NCBI GenBank assembly: GCA_002421005.1
Contig: DIJC01000026.1
Span: 1-64,000, forward strand
Direction of reading: 5' to 3'
Source of the DNA: Enterobacteriaceae bacterium UBA5654
GTDB lineage: Bacteria; Pseudomonadota; Gammaproteobacteria; Enterobacterales; Enterobacteriaceae
Length of the DNA: 64,000 nt
Part shown: positions 1 through 8,538 of the stretch, in pieces
How the letters are laid out: each line of letters begins with the position of its first letter
Numbering within the stretch: position 1 is the stretch's first letter
Notes under the pieces: generated by a model
What the model was told of the DNA's origin: nothing
What the model saw: the letters and a program-made list of their open reading frames with translations, nothing else
Databases searched by the model: none
Translations under genes and position numbers: made by a program

Positions 1-1
1 C

Positions 2-787
2 ATCATCCAGTCCACTTGTGCTCCCACCAACGACAACCTGATGGAACTGGTTGTTATGGTAGATGCTCTGCGCCGCGCTTCCGCAGGTCGCATTACAGCC
101 GTTATCCCTTACTTTGGTTATGCTCGTCAGGACCGCCGCGTGCGTTCTGCGCGCGTACCTATCACCGCCAAAGTGGTCGCCGACTTCCTGTCCAGCGTTG
201 GCGTTGACCGCGTACTGACCGTTGACCTGCATGCTGAACAGATTCAGGGCTTCTTTGACGTACCGGTTGATAACGTATTTGGTAGCCCGATCCTGCTCGA
301 AGATATGCTGCAACTGAATCTGGATAACCCGATTGTGGTTTCCCCGGATATCGGCGGCGTGGTTCGTGCCCGTGCTATCGCTAAACTGCTTAACGATACC
401 GATATGGCGATCATCGACAAACGTCGTCCGCGCGCTAACGTTTCACAGGTGATGCACATCATCGGTGACGTAGCGGGTCGCGATTGCGTGCTGGTTGACG
501 ATATGATCGACACCGGCGGTACGCTGTGTAAAGCAGCCGAAGCGCTGAAAGAACGCGGTGCTAAACGCGTATTTGCTTACGCTACGCATCCGATTTTCTC
601 CGGTAACGCGGTGAACAACCTGCGCAACTCCGTCATTGACGAAGTTGTTGTCTGTGACACCATCCCGTTATCAGATGAAATCAAAGCCTTACCGAACGTA
701 CGTACCCTGACTCTGTCCGGGATGCTGGCCGAAGCGATTCGTCGTATCAGCAACGAAGAATCTATCTCTGCCATGTTCGAGCATTAA
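2..787 (+). CDS. prs: Ribose-phosphate pyrophosphokinase (PRPP synthetase), 5' end missing
   Basis: Makes phosphoribosyl pyrophosphate from ribose 5-phosphate and ATP for nucleotide, histidine, tryptophan and NAD synthesis in the cytoplasm. The reading frame is open from base 2, and the 261 residues present correspond to about residue 55 to the end of the 315-residue E. coli enzyme, so the true start lies outside the window. The flexible catalytic loop (YARQDRRVRSARVPI), the DLHAEQIQGFFD segment and the PRPP-binding loop (VLVDDMIDTGGT) are all intact. It is followed at once by a hairpin terminator and then by dauA, the same order as in E. coli. Confidence 0.98.
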   Translation: MIQSTCAPTNDNLMELVVMVDALRRASAGRITAVIPYFGYARQDRRVRSARVPITAKVVADFLSSVGVDRVLTVDLHAEQIQGFFDVPVDNVFGSPILLEDMLQLNLDNPIVVSPDIGGVVRARAIAKLLNDTDMAIIDKRRPRANVSQVMHIIGDVAGRDCVLVDDMIDTGGTLCKAAEALKERGAKRVFAYATHPIFSGNAVNNLRNSVIDEVVVCDTIPLSDEIKALPNVRTLTLSGMLAEAIRRISNEESISAMFEH

Positions 788-803
788 TCGGGCCAGGCCA
801 GAA

Positions 804-827
804 GACCCGCTACGGCGGGTTTTTTTG
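804..827 (+). terminator. Intrinsic terminator after prs
   Basis: ACCCGC (805-810) pairs with GCGGGT (815-820) around a TACG tetraloop and runs into a tract of seven T. It lies 17 bases past the prs stop codon. Confidence 0.9.
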
Positions 828-910
828 TCTGTAATATCAATTTGTATGACCAATGCCTCCTTCATCCGTGTCGTTAATAACGGATGATGCGCTCACGGAC
901 GATCACCTTT

Positions 911-2593
911 GTGAAAAATATACTTTCTCCACATGTGATGCCTTTCCGCGCTCTGATCGACGCGTGCTGGAAAGAGAAGTACACCGCTTCGCGCTTCACC
1001 CGCGATCTGATAGCCGGTATTACCGTCGGCATCATTGCGATCCCACTGGCGATGGCGCTGGCGATTGGCAGCGGCGTTGCGCCGCAGTACGGCCTGTATA
1101 CCTCGGCGGTTGCCGGGATTGTTATCGCCTTAAGCGGCGGCTCGCGCTTCAGCGTCTCCGGCCCTACTGCCGCCTTTGTCGTCATTCTTTACCCCGTCGC
1201 GCAGCAGTTCGGCCTTGCCGGGTTATTAGTGGCAACGCTGCTCTCCGGCGTGTTTTTGATCCTTTTTGGCCTCGCCCGTTTTGGCCGCCTGATTGAATAC
1301 ATTCCGCTGTCGGTCACGCTGGGCTTTACCTCCGGGATCGGTATCACCATCGGCACCATGCAGATCAAAGATTTTCTCGGCCTGCATATGGAGCACGTCC
1401 CGGAACACTATCTGCAAAAAGTGGGCGCGCTGGCGATGGCCCTGCCGACGATTAACGTCGGCGACGCGGCGATAGGTATCGTCACCCTAGGCACCTTAAT
1501 TTTTTGGCCACGGCTGGGCATCCGCCTGCCGGGGCACCTTCCGGCGCTGCTCGGCGGCTGCGCGGTAATGGCTATCGTTAACCTGATGGGCTTTAACGTC
1601 GCGACCATTGGCTCGCAGTTCCACTACGTGCTGGCAGACGGCACCCAGGGCAACGGCATTCCGCAATTACTGCCGCAGTTGATCCTGCCGTGGGATCTGC
1701 CCGGCTCCAGCTTTACCTTAAGCTGGGATTCCCTGCGCGCCCTGCTGCCTGCGGCATTCTCGATGGCGATGCTGGGCGCGATTGAATCCCTGCTGTGCGC
1801 GGTGGTACTCGACGGTATGACCGGCACCAAGCACAAGGCTAACAGCGAGCTGATTGGTCAGGGGCTGGGCAACCTCATCGCGCCGTTCTTTGGCGGGATC
1901 ACCGCTACCGCCGCCATCGCCCGTTCCGCCGCGAATGTGCGCGCCGGGGCAACCTCGCCGATTTCCGCCGTTATTCACTCGGTGCTGGTGATCCTCGCGC
2001 TGCTGGCGCTGGCCCCGATGCTCTCCTGGCTGCCGCTGTCAGCGATGGCCGCGCTGCTGCTGATGGTCGCCTGGAACATGAGCGAGGCGCATAAAGTCGT
2101 TGACCTGCTGCGCCGCGCGCCGAAAGACGACATCATCGTCATGCTGATCTGCATGTCGCTGACGGTGCTGTTTGATATGGTCATCGCCATCAGCGTAGGC
2201 ATCGTGCTGGCGTCGCTGCTGTTTATGCGCCGCATCGCGCGTATGACCCGCCTCGCGCCGGTCAACGTCACGGTGGCGGACGACGTACTGGTGCTGCGGG
2301 TCATCGGCCCGCTGTTCTTCGCCGCCGCCGAAGGCTTATTTACCGAGCTGGAATCTCGCGTGGTGGGTAAACGAATCGTGGTGCTGAAGTGGGATGCTGT
2401 ACCGGTGCTGGACGCGGGCGGGCTGGATGCTTTCCAGCGCTTCGTTAAAAAGCTGCCGGAAGGCTGCGAACTGCGCATTTCAAATCTTGAATTCCAGCCG
2501 CTGCGCACCATGGCGCGTGCTGGCGTGAAGCCGATTCCGGGGCGTCTGGCGTTCTACCCGGATCGCGCGGCAGCGCTGGCGGACCAGAACTGA
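911..2593 (+). CDS. dauA: C4-dicarboxylic acid transporter DauA (SulP family)
   Basis: Inner-membrane SulP-family carrier. The E. coli protein takes up succinate and other C4-dicarboxylates aerobically at acidic pH. About 560 residues: an N-terminal membrane domain of many hydrophobic helices (about residues 25-425) with the SulP signature around GSGVAPQYGLYTSAVAG, then a cytoplasmic STAS domain (about 440-550) containing VLDAGGLDAFQRF. I place the start at the GTG at 911 because VKNILSPHVMPF lines up with the E. coli N-terminus MNKIFSSHVMPF. An in-frame ATG at 884 would add nine residues and cannot be excluded. Monocistronic, flanked by terminators and convergent with ychH. Confidence 0.95.
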   Translation: MKNILSPHVMPFRALIDACWKEKYTASRFTRDLIAGITVGIIAIPLAMALAIGSGVAPQYGLYTSAVAGIVIALSGGSRFSVSGPTAAFVVILYPVAQQFGLAGLLVATLLSGVFLILFGLARFGRLIEYIPLSVTLGFTSGIGITIGTMQIKDFLGLHMEHVPEHYLQKVGALAMALPTINVGDAAIGIVTLGTLIFWPRLGIRLPGHLPALLGGCAVMAIVNLMGFNVATIGSQFHYVLADGTQGNGIPQLLPQLILPWDLPGSSFTLSWDSLRALLPAAFSMAMLGAIESLLCAVVLDGMTGTKHKANSELIGQGLGNLIAPFFGGITATAAIARSAANVRAGATSPISAVIHSVLVILALLALAPMLSWLPLSAMAALLLMVAWNMSEAHKVVDLLRRAPKDDIIVMLICMSLTVLFDMVIAISVGIVLASLLFMRRIARMTRLAPVNVTVADDVLVLRVIGPLFFAAAEGLFTELESRVVGKRIVVLKWDAVPVLDAGGLDAFQRFVKKLPEGCELRISNLEFQPLRTMARAGVKPIPGRLAFYPDRAAALADQN

Positions 2594-2604
2594 TTTGCAG
2601 GTAC

Positions 2605-2637
2605 AAAAAAAGCGCTCCGTTGAGCGCTTTTTTATTG
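2605..2637. terminator. Bidirectional terminator between dauA and ychH
   Basis: AGCGCT (2611-2616) pairs with AGCGCT (2623-2628), with an A-run before and a T-run after the stem. It can therefore end transcription of the convergent dauA (+) and ychH (-) genes. Confidence 0.88.
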
Positions 2638-2641
2638 TCTG

Positions 2642-2917
2642 TTATCCGGGGCGACGCGGATCGCGACGGCAGCGTTTATCATAATGGCGAACCCACCAGT
2701 AACGATCGCTTATCTGCTCATGCCCACCGATACGTGCGCCCGCGAGCCACAGAATGGCCCCAAGGAAAATACTGAACACCGCGCCATGCGCAAAAAACTG
2801 CGGCAAGCCCAGCTGCGGAAGCTGATTCAAAATGGAGTAGCTGACGCCGACGACCATCACCACCAGCCCCAACACCATAAGCGTATTGCCGAGTAACGAA
2901 GCGTTTTTGCGTTTCAT
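2642..2917 (-). CDS. ychH: Stress-associated small membrane protein YchH
   Basis: A 91-residue protein with two hydrophobic helices (about residues 10-32 and 43-62) and a basic tail ending DKRCRRDPRRPG, matching E. coli YchH over its full length. The family is linked to survival under stress (acid, peroxide, cadmium) but has no known biochemical activity. I chose the ATG at 2917 because it encodes the family N-terminus MKRKNASLLGN and sits just behind a strong ribosome-binding site (ACGGAGGTGG on the minus strand, 2921-2930). The longer open frame to 3025 lacks such a site. Confidence 0.93.
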   Translation of the reverse strand: MKRKNASLLGNTLMVLGLVVMVVGVSYSILNQLPQLGLPQFFAHGAVFSIFLGAILWLAGARIGGHEQISDRYWWVRHYDKRCRRDPRRPG

Positions 2918-3112
2918 TTGCCACCTCCGTAACGTTGCACTGAAAAGGAAAACCCCTTTTCCATGTGGCAAATTATAGTCAGTAAGCGCGCTAAGGATTG
3001 CGTGACGGATCACATTACCAGCCACAAAGTCAACAAAAACTTACAAATAAGCCTTTGAATCGCATTAAATACTAATAATTCAGATCGGGAATTACCGTCC
3101 CGGCGCAGAATT

Positions 3113-3141
3113 TTGTCATTGCCCGCGCCAGACAGTACACT
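3113..3141 (+). promoter_or_regulatory. Sigma-70 promoter for pth
   Basis: TTGTCA (3113-3118), a 17-base spacer and TACACT (3136-3141), a near-consensus -35/-10 pair that ends 35 bases before the pth start codon. Confidence 0.75.
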
Positions 3142-3176
3142 ACGCGCAACATATCGACCCTGCAGGAATAGAATAC

Positions 3177-3761
3177 GTGACGATTAAACTGATTGTCGGC
3201 CTCGCAAACCCCGGAGCGGAATATGCGGCAACCCGCCACAACGCGGGTGCCTGGCTGGTAGATCTGCTGGCGGAGCGCTGCCGCGCCCCGCTGCGCGAAG
3301 AGGGCAAATTTTTTGGCTATACTTCACGCATTAATCTGGCGGGCGAAGACGTTCGCCTGCTGGTGCCCACCACGTTTATGAACCTCAGCGGCAAAGCGGT
3401 TGCGGCGCTGGCAACGTTTTATCGCATTAACCCGGATGAAATCCTCGTCGCCCACGACGAACTGGATCTACCGCCGGGGGTGGCAAAATTTAAGCTGGGC
3501 GGCGGGCATGGCGGGCATAACGGCCTGAAAGATATCATCAGCAAGCTGGGTAATAACCCCAACTTTCACCGCTTACGCATCGGCATCGGTCATCCGGGTG
3601 ATAAAAACAAAGTTGTCGGCTTTGTGCTGGGCAAGCCCCCGGCCTCCGAGCAGAAACTGATCGACGACGCGGTTGACGAAGCGGCACGCTGTACCGAGAT
3701 CTGGCTGAAAGACGGTCTGACGAAAGCCACTAACCGCCTGCACGCTTTCCGGGCGCAATAG
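3177..3761 (+). CDS. pth: Peptidyl-tRNA hydrolase
   Basis: Essential cytoplasmic enzyme that cleaves the ester bond of peptidyl-tRNAs dropped from ribosomes and so recycles tRNA. 194 residues, the same as E. coli Pth and nearly identical throughout. The catalytic His lies in TRHNAG (about residue 20), with the NP, FMNLSG and AHDELDLPPG segments of the substrate channel and the GGGHGGHNGLKDI loop intact. The start is the GTG at 3177, preceded by AGGA at 3163-3166. The next gene, ychF, follows after 105 bases, as in E. coli. Confidence 0.98.
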   Translation: MTIKLIVGLANPGAEYAATRHNAGAWLVDLLAERCRAPLREEGKFFGYTSRINLAGEDVRLLVPTTFMNLSGKAVAALATFYRINPDEILVAHDELDLPPGVAKFKLGGGHGGHNGLKDIISKLGNNPNFHRLRIGIGHPGDKNKVVGFVLGKPPASEQKLIDDAVDEAARCTEIWLKDGLTKATNRLHAFRAQ

Positions 3762-3784
3762 CGGTATTTTTATCTGTCAGCGTG

Positions 3785-3790
3785 TATAAT
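3785..3790 (+). promoter_or_regulatory. Candidate -10 element upstream of ychF
   Basis: A perfect TATAAT lies 77 bases before the ychF start in the pth-ychF gap. I see no good -35 box 16-18 bases upstream, so this is a tentative promoter. Confidence 0.4.
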
Positions 3791-3866
3791 GGGCGAAGTT
3801 ATTTACTTTTCTACAATCTGTTATCGATAACAGGTTGATTATCAAGATATTAAGGTGATTTAAATC

Positions 3867-4958
3867 ATGGGATTCAAATGCGGTATCGTCGGTTTACCTA
3901 ACGTCGGCAAATCCACCCTGTTCAACGCGCTCACCAAAGCGGGTATCGAAGCGGCAAACTTCCCGTTCTGCACCATTGAGCCGAACACCGGTGTGGTGCC
4001 GATGCCCGATCCGCGTCTGGACCAGCTCGCCGAAATCGTTAAGCCGCAGCGCATTCTGCCGACCACGATGGAGTTTGTTGACATCGCCGGTCTGGTCAAA
4101 GGGGCTTCCAAAGGCGAAGGTTTGGGCAACCAGTTCCTGACCAACATCCGTGAAACCGAAGCCATCGGTCACGTTGTGCGCTGCTTTAAGAACGACAACA
4201 TCATTCACGTTTCCGGTAAAGTTGATCCTGCGGAAGATATCGACACCATCAATACCGAACTGGCGCTGGCGGATCTCGACACCTGCGAACGCGCCATGCA
4301 CCGCGTTTCCAAAAAAGCCAAAGGCGGCGATAAAGACGCGAAAGCCGAGCTGGCGGCGCTGGAAAAATGCCTGCCGCAGCTTGAAAATGCCGGAATGCTG
4401 CGCGCGCTGGATCTGACCGATGAAGACAAAGCCGCCATCCGCTACTTAAGCTTCCTGACGCTGAAGCCGACCATGTACATCGCTAACGTCAATGAAGATG
4501 GTTTTGAAAACAACCCGTATCTGGATCAGGTACGCGAAATCGCCGCTAAAGAAGGCTCTGTCGTCGTTGCCGTCTGTGCCGCCGTTGAATCCGACATCGC
4601 CGAACTCGACGACGCCGACCGCGACGAATTCATGGCTGAACTGGGCATTGAAGAGCCAGGCCTGAACCGCGTGATCCGCGCAGGCTACGAGCTGCTGAAT
4701 CTGCAAACCTACTTTACCGCTGGCGTAAAAGAAGTCCGCGCCTGGACCATCCCGGTTGGCGCAACCGCTCCGCAGGCGGCAGGTAAAATCCACACCGACT
4801 TTGAAAAAGGCTTTATCCGCGCCCAAACCATCGCATTTGAAGATTTCATTACTTACAAAGGCGAACAGGGTGCCAAAGAAGCCGGAAAAATGCGTGCTGA
4901 AGGTAAAGAGTACGTAGTGAAAGACGGCGACGTGATGAACTTCCTGTTCAACGTCTAA
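3867..4958 (+). CDS. ychF: Redox-regulated ribosome-binding ATPase YchF (Obg family)
   Basis: A P-loop NTPase of the Obg/HflX class that prefers ATP to GTP, binds ribosomes and dampens the oxidative stress response in E. coli. 363 residues, the full family length. The Walker A motif GLPNVGKSTLFNAL is at about residues 8-21, the switch DIAGLVKGASKGEGLG at about 72-87, then a coiled-coil insert and a C-terminal TGS domain (about 280-363) ending DGDVMNFLFNV. The last codons (from 4946) form the left attachment copy of the island that follows. The coding sequence is complete despite the insertion, although the TAA stop is probably supplied by the island. Confidence 0.98.
   Translation: MGFKCGIVGLPNVGKSTLFNALTKAGIEAANFPFCTIEPNTGVVPMPDPRLDQLAEIVKPQRILPTTMEFVDIAGLVKGASKGEGLGNQFLTNIRETEAIGHVVRCFKNDNIIHVSGKVDPAEDIDTINTELALADLDTCERAMHRVSKKAKGGDKDAKAELAALEKCLPQLENAGMLRALDLTDEDKAAIRYLSFLTLKPTMYIANVNEDGFENNPYLDQVREIAAKEGSVVVAVCAAVESDIAELDDADRDEFMAELGIEEPGLNRVIRAGYELLNLQTYFTAGVKEVRAWTIPVGATAPQAAGKIHTDFEKGFIRAQTIAFEDFITYKGEQGAKEAGKMRAEGKEYVVKDGDVMNFLFNV
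4946..4956. repeat. Left attachment copy (attL): 3' end of ychF
   Basis: The 11-base sequence GTTCAACGTCT, the final codons of ychF, is repeated at 14372-14382. There it is followed by TGATTTCC and a ychF-like terminator, as expected of the displaced native end of the gene. This marks the left junction of the island. Confidence 0.75.
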
Positions 4959-4971
4959 ATAAAATGTGTTG

Positions 4972-5074
4972 TCTCATGAGGTGTCATGAATATCTCATGA
5001 AGGTCACAAAAAACTATAAAATCCACGCATTTGCGTGGATTTTTCATTCCACATAGTCTCATATGATCTCATGA
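4972..5074. repeat. Cluster of TCTCATGA repeats, possible integrase arm sites
   Basis: TCTCATGA occurs at 4972-4979, 4993-5000 and 5067-5074. The variants TGTCATGA (4982-4989) and TCTCATATGA (5057-5066) lie between them, all in the same direction. The cluster sits between the left junction and the integrase gene, where tyrosine recombinases keep arm-type binding sites. Function is inferred from position only. Confidence 0.5.
5018..5045 (+). terminator. Island-borne terminator downstream of ychF
   Basis: ATCCACGC (5021-5028), loop ATTT, GCGTGGAT (5033-5040), then a T-run. The stem is identical to the native-looking ychF terminator at 14402-14421; only the loop differs (ATTT against CACG). It would restore termination of ychF after insertion. 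Confidence 0.85.
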
Positions 5075-5173
5075 AAGCGCAGTCTAAAATGAGTACATAT
5101 TTGAGTGCATTTTGTTTCCATTATCATTTAAGGTGAGCACAATAACGGTATAAGAAATAGACAAGGACCCGCT

Positions 5174-6365
5174 ATGCTCACTGATACTCAATGCCGCACT
5201 GCCAGGCCGAAAGAAAAACTCTATCGACTCAATGATTTCAATGGCCTCTACCTCGAAGTGAAACCCAATGGCAAAAAGGCATGGCGCTATCGGTTTAAAC
5301 TCAACGATAAATCCAGCATGTTTGCGCTTGGTGAGTACCCTACTGTCAAACTTGCCGAAGCTCGCGAGAAACGCGAGCAAGTCGCGGATGGCGTTAGCCT
5401 AACACAGGCTCGCCAGTTAGATAAGATCCGCAAGGTCAATGACGCATCTAACATCTTTGAGCTAATCGCCAAAGAGTGGTTACAGATGAAAGATTGGGCC
5501 GAAATCACCAAAACACGCCGACTGGATATGCCTGAACGTGTGGTTTTCCCCGCAATCGGTAAGCTACCTGTCAAAGAGATCACTCCACACCATATCCTTA
5601 AAATTCTTCAGGAAACAGCTAAACGAGAGGAACCAACAGTTGCCGCTGAAGCCCGTCGCACCGTTTCATCAGTTTTTGAGTTGGCAGTCGCGACGCTTAG
5701 AGCTGATAGCGATCCTGTATGGCCTGTGCGCAAGGCCATTCCGGGCAATAAGACACAGCACAAACAGGCTTTAAATCCTCAGCAAATCGGGAAGTTATTA
5801 AGCTGTTTTGATAATAGTAGTGGCTCATACCAGGTTTACTATTGCATGTGGCTGATGTGGTGGACATTGGCGCGTCCAGCCGAAGTCACTGAGGCAGAAT
5901 GGGCCAAATTCGATCTTGATAACGCATTGTGGACCATTCCGGCGACGCGTGTTAAAGCCCGAAGAGAGCATGTTATTTCCCTTCCCTCACAGGCCGTAAG
6001 CATGCTCACAACGTACAAGGATTAACCGGACATTGACATCACCTTTTTCCGGGACGAGGTAACCCACGAGGCCCGATGTCATCGCACTCACTGCGTCAGC
6101 TACTTAAAAGTCTCGGCTGGAGTGGAACTTACAGCCCACATGCAACCCGAACCACAGGCAGCACACGGTTAACGAGATGGGCTATCGACCTGACGCTATC
6201 GAAGCTCAGCTTGCGCACGCTGATACCAACAACGTTCGCCGCACGTACAACCATGCGACGTATCTCGATGAGCGGAAAGCGATGATGCAGGAATGGGCTG
6301 ATAAGCTTGATGGATACTTACATCTCCAGCACTCACTACAAGACGTGATGCTGTTTGGCAAATGA
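5174..6365 (+). pseudogene. P4-type tyrosine integrase, broken by two frameshifts and a stop
   Basis: The intact first part (5174-6025, 283 residues) is a P4-family integrase: the N-terminal arm-binding DUF4102 domain (FNGLYLEVKPNGKKAWRYRF), a core-binding domain and the start of the catalytic domain with the first catalytic Arg (ARPAEVTEAEW). At about 6021 a lost base changes the frame and gives TAA at 6023. In the restored frame a TGA follows at 6034-6036, after which MSSHSLRQLL and the HATR box continue. A second lost base near 6168-6172 moves the end (GYRPDAIEAQLAHAD and the catalytic Tyr region RRTYNHATYLDER) to another frame. Restored, it would be about 396 residues, normal for the family. 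A protein made from the first part would lack the HxxR box and the nucleophilic Tyr. Confidence 0.88.
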
Positions 6366-6372
6366 GGGAATC

Positions 6373-6870
6373 ATGACGGGATCAGACTTTATATTACCGA
6401 TGGCTGCGGGAACCGTGCTTAGCTGGGCCAGTTACAGCATGGTTGCTCACGTTATATCAAAACGGCAGATCAGCGGCCTAAGAGCAATTTCATGGGGAGT
6501 TCTGGGCACTCTTTCATTGGTGCTGGGCGTATGCGCCTTTTCCGCTCTAGGTGCAAAACAACCGCCAATAAAACAAAATTCCTTATGTTCAGGTAACAGC
6601 CCGGAATGCTATGCGAAAACGCATCACAACCCGGTCAGGGAGTGCAAGCAGGTAATGGACAAGAAAGCGACGTTTCGCCATATGTGGCAGGAAAGTGAAG
6701 CGCAGCCAGTTTTCGGAACTTACTTGTGGCATGATGAGAAAAAGAAAACGATTCAAGCATTTGGATATCAGGCTAACGCTATTAACAGTCTGGGAATGCT
6801 AATACCGCTTCAATATTTTTGCGTTTTTAACGCTAACACCGGACAGGCCATAGCGGCTTCTTTTGAGTAA
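6373..6870 (+). CDS. Hypothetical protein with two membrane helices
   Basis: 165 residues with no family I can name. The N-terminal third has two hydrophobic stretches (about residues 5-28 and 38-60), suggesting a membrane anchor. It is followed by a polar domain with three cysteines in SLCSGNSPECYAKTHHNPVREC and a further soluble part. The start at 6373 is supported by GAGGG eight bases upstream; a longer frame from 6355 would overlap the integrase relic. It begins eight bases after the relic ends, so it may once have been cotranscribed with the integrase. Confidence 0.6.
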   Translation: MTGSDFILPMAAGTVLSWASYSMVAHVISKRQISGLRAISWGVLGTLSLVLGVCAFSALGAKQPPIKQNSLCSGNSPECYAKTHHNPVRECKQVMDKKATFRHMWQESEAQPVFGTYLWHDEKKKTIQAFGYQANAINSLGMLIPLQYFCVFNANTGQAIAASFE

Positions 6871-6928
6871 ATCATGCGAGGTTTATCCGCGCATGATTTA
6901 TTTGGAATTATTTTATTCAAAAATGAAA

Positions 6929-7774
6929 TTAATCTTTTAAGGATTCAAAAAGAGTCCATCCTTTATGGGTAACATCATATATTTGCCCCTTACTTCCTCT
7001 TCCAATTACAAGTCCAAATGATATAAGCTCATCAAGTGCGCCCTCCCAGCGAGCTACTTCTCTCGCTGATCGTCCACCAAATGACTGATTTCCAGCCTGA
7101 ATATCCGTGCCACCTAAATGCTTTAACACTAATATTGATCCGTCTTCATTAACACACGCCAACTTCAATAAATTGACAGCATCATCAGATAAATTATTCT
7201 CGGGGATAGATTGACTTCCGCTAAAATCAGGATCGTTTTGTGTTGATGATATAAGAGAAGATAAATAAGGACTATTAGAAATACTTATTGCAAGTTGCCT
7301 ACGAACTTTGTCTTTGAAATCAGCCAAATCATTGAAAGATTCGATCATCCCCTTTTGCATGCATTCAGTTTTGAACAATTTAAGTGACTCATATTGTTCT
7401 CTATCAAGACTTTCCGGAGCGACTGGTTTTGATGAGAAATAAATCATTGCAGGTTTGCCTGCATCCAAATGACGATTAATTTCTTCAACTGTTCCGCTAG
7501 CTTCGCTCCCGGTAGGTGAGCCTATCCTAGTCCAAAAAACACCGATTAATAAATCACAATCGACGAGTAGTCTTTGGTTGATTAAGTCCTGTGGTCTAAT
7601 CCCAAGTTCAGGTGAGGTATGAGTCTCCCATCTAATAGGAGTTAACATTACTTTAGAACGAGCTGAATTTATGTCGTTCCATTCGTGAATCAATTCCCGA
7701 ATAACATTTCTTTCTTCGGCTACATCGCTTGGCGATGCAATCATCACCGGGATAACTGTTGCTGTATAAGCCAT
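6929..7774 (-). CDS. DUF4062 domain protein with C-terminal winged-helix-like part
   Basis: 281 residues. The first ~100 match the DUF4062 fold (VIPVMIASPSDVAEERNVI; then CDLLIGVFWTRIGSPTGSEASGT), a TIR/SLOG-like Rossmann module common in prokaryotic conflict and signalling proteins. The middle is helical, and the last ~85 residues (from LSDDAVNLLKLA) look like a winged helix ending in DVTHKGWTLFESL. The ATG at 7774 is chosen over an upstream in-frame start at 7798 because GGAGAG precedes it closely. It lies 13 bases downstream of the serine recombinase gene and is surely cotranscribed with it. A sensor or effector role in defence is possible but inferred only from the domain and its setting. 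Confidence 0.75.
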   Translation of the reverse strand: MAYTATVIPVMIASPSDVAEERNVIRELIHEWNDINSARSKVMLTPIRWETHTSPELGIRPQDLINQRLLVDCDLLIGVFWTRIGSPTGSEASGTVEEINRHLDAGKPAMIYFSSKPVAPESLDREQYESLKLFKTECMQKGMIESFNDLADFKDKVRRQLAISISNSPYLSSLISSTQNDPDFSGSQSIPENNLSDDAVNLLKLACVNEDGSILVLKHLGGTDIQAGNQSFGGRSAREVARWEGALDELISFGLVIGRGSKGQIYDVTHKGWTLFESLKD

Positions 7775-7787
7775 ATACTCTCCATAT

Positions 7788-8348
7788 TTAATCAACAATA
7801 GTTGCTATAGTCGCTCTGGAAACGCCGTATTCACGTGCTAACGCGCTAACACTAGCGCCGCTATTCTTTTTCTCTACAATCGCGCTACGGGCTTCTGACG
7901 CGATTTTAGAAGGTCTCCCCAACTTCTTGCCTTCAGCTTTTGCTCGTGACAGGCCCGCTTGAGTGCGTTCAATCAGCAAATCACGATCCATATCTGCAAC
8001 CGCTGCCAACATAGACAGTAACAGCTTCCCAGCAGCGGAGGTCAGATCAGTATTCCCAAGCTGATGGACTATCACCTTGATGCCGCGATCAGATAGCATT
8101 CGTACTGTCTTGAGCACATCAATAGCATCACGCCCCAAACAGTCTAATTTTGCTACAACCAGCGTTTCATCGTCCCTGATCTTGCCCAGCAACTCTGAGA
8201 ATGCTTTGCGCTGCATAGCAGGACTTTTCCCGCTAACGATATCCGAAAACCAGTAATCAAACGTCCAGCCAGATTGCTCAAGCTCCAACCTCTGGTTCTC
8301 CGTATCTTGCTGAGCGGTAGAGACTCGCCCGTAGCCGAAAATCGCCAT
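7788..8348 (-). CDS. Serine recombinase (resolvase/invertase family)
   Basis: 186 residues with a complete small serine recombinase layout. The catalytic domain starts at IFGYGRVSTAQQD (nucleophilic Ser in RVST, about residue 9), continues through VAKLDCLGRDAIDVL and the RTQAGLSRAKAEGKKLGRP linker, and ends in a C-terminal helix-turn-helix (SVSALAREYGVSRATIATIV). Such enzymes resolve cointegrates or invert DNA. The ATG at 8348 is preceded by AGAGGTG. It is divergent from the DUF1643 gene, with repeated motifs in the gap that may be its target. No transposase accompanies it, so it could be a stand-alone invertase or a relic of a Tn3-like unit. Confidence 0.88.
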   Translation of the reverse strand: MAIFGYGRVSTAQQDTENQRLELEQSGWTFDYWFSDIVSGKSPAMQRKAFSELLGKIRDDETLVVAKLDCLGRDAIDVLKTVRMLSDRGIKVIVHQLGNTDLTSAAGKLLLSMLAAVADMDRDLLIERTQAGLSRAKAEGKKLGRPSKIASEARSAIVEKKNSGASVSALAREYGVSRATIATIVD

Positions 8349-8371
8349 TCTCAACACCTCTCAATACCTGT

Positions 8372-8482
8372 CAGAAAACGGTGTCAACAATAGGACGCCT
8401 GCCAACAATTGCCAAGGCTAATTTTTCAACATCCCAGTAGAGACCTACAAAGAGGTGCCAGAAAACGGTCGTTTGTTGGCGC
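8372..8482. repeat. Repeats in the recombinase/DUF1643 divergent region (candidate res site)
   Basis: CAGAAAACGGT occurs at 8372-8382 and again at 8459-8469 in the same direction. GCCAACAA at 8401-8408 is inverted at 8473-8480 (TTGTTGGC). Repeats beside a serine recombinase gene often form its crossover and accessory sites, and these also overlap the likely divergent promoters, so the recombinase may repress both genes. Inferred, not shown. Confidence 0.45.
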
Positions 8483-8538
8483 TTAAAACGGTTGAAGACA
8501 TGTTAGGCTGAAACCATCACTTCATAAGGACAACCGAA

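Noticed and set aside
3002..3014. CRP site upstream of ychH (GTGA ... TCAC)
   Set aside because: The half sites are only four bases apart; CRP needs six.
5084..5380. 98-residue minus-strand frame opposite the integrase start
   Set aside because: Overlaps the integrase N-terminus antisense; no ribosome-binding site or family resemblance.
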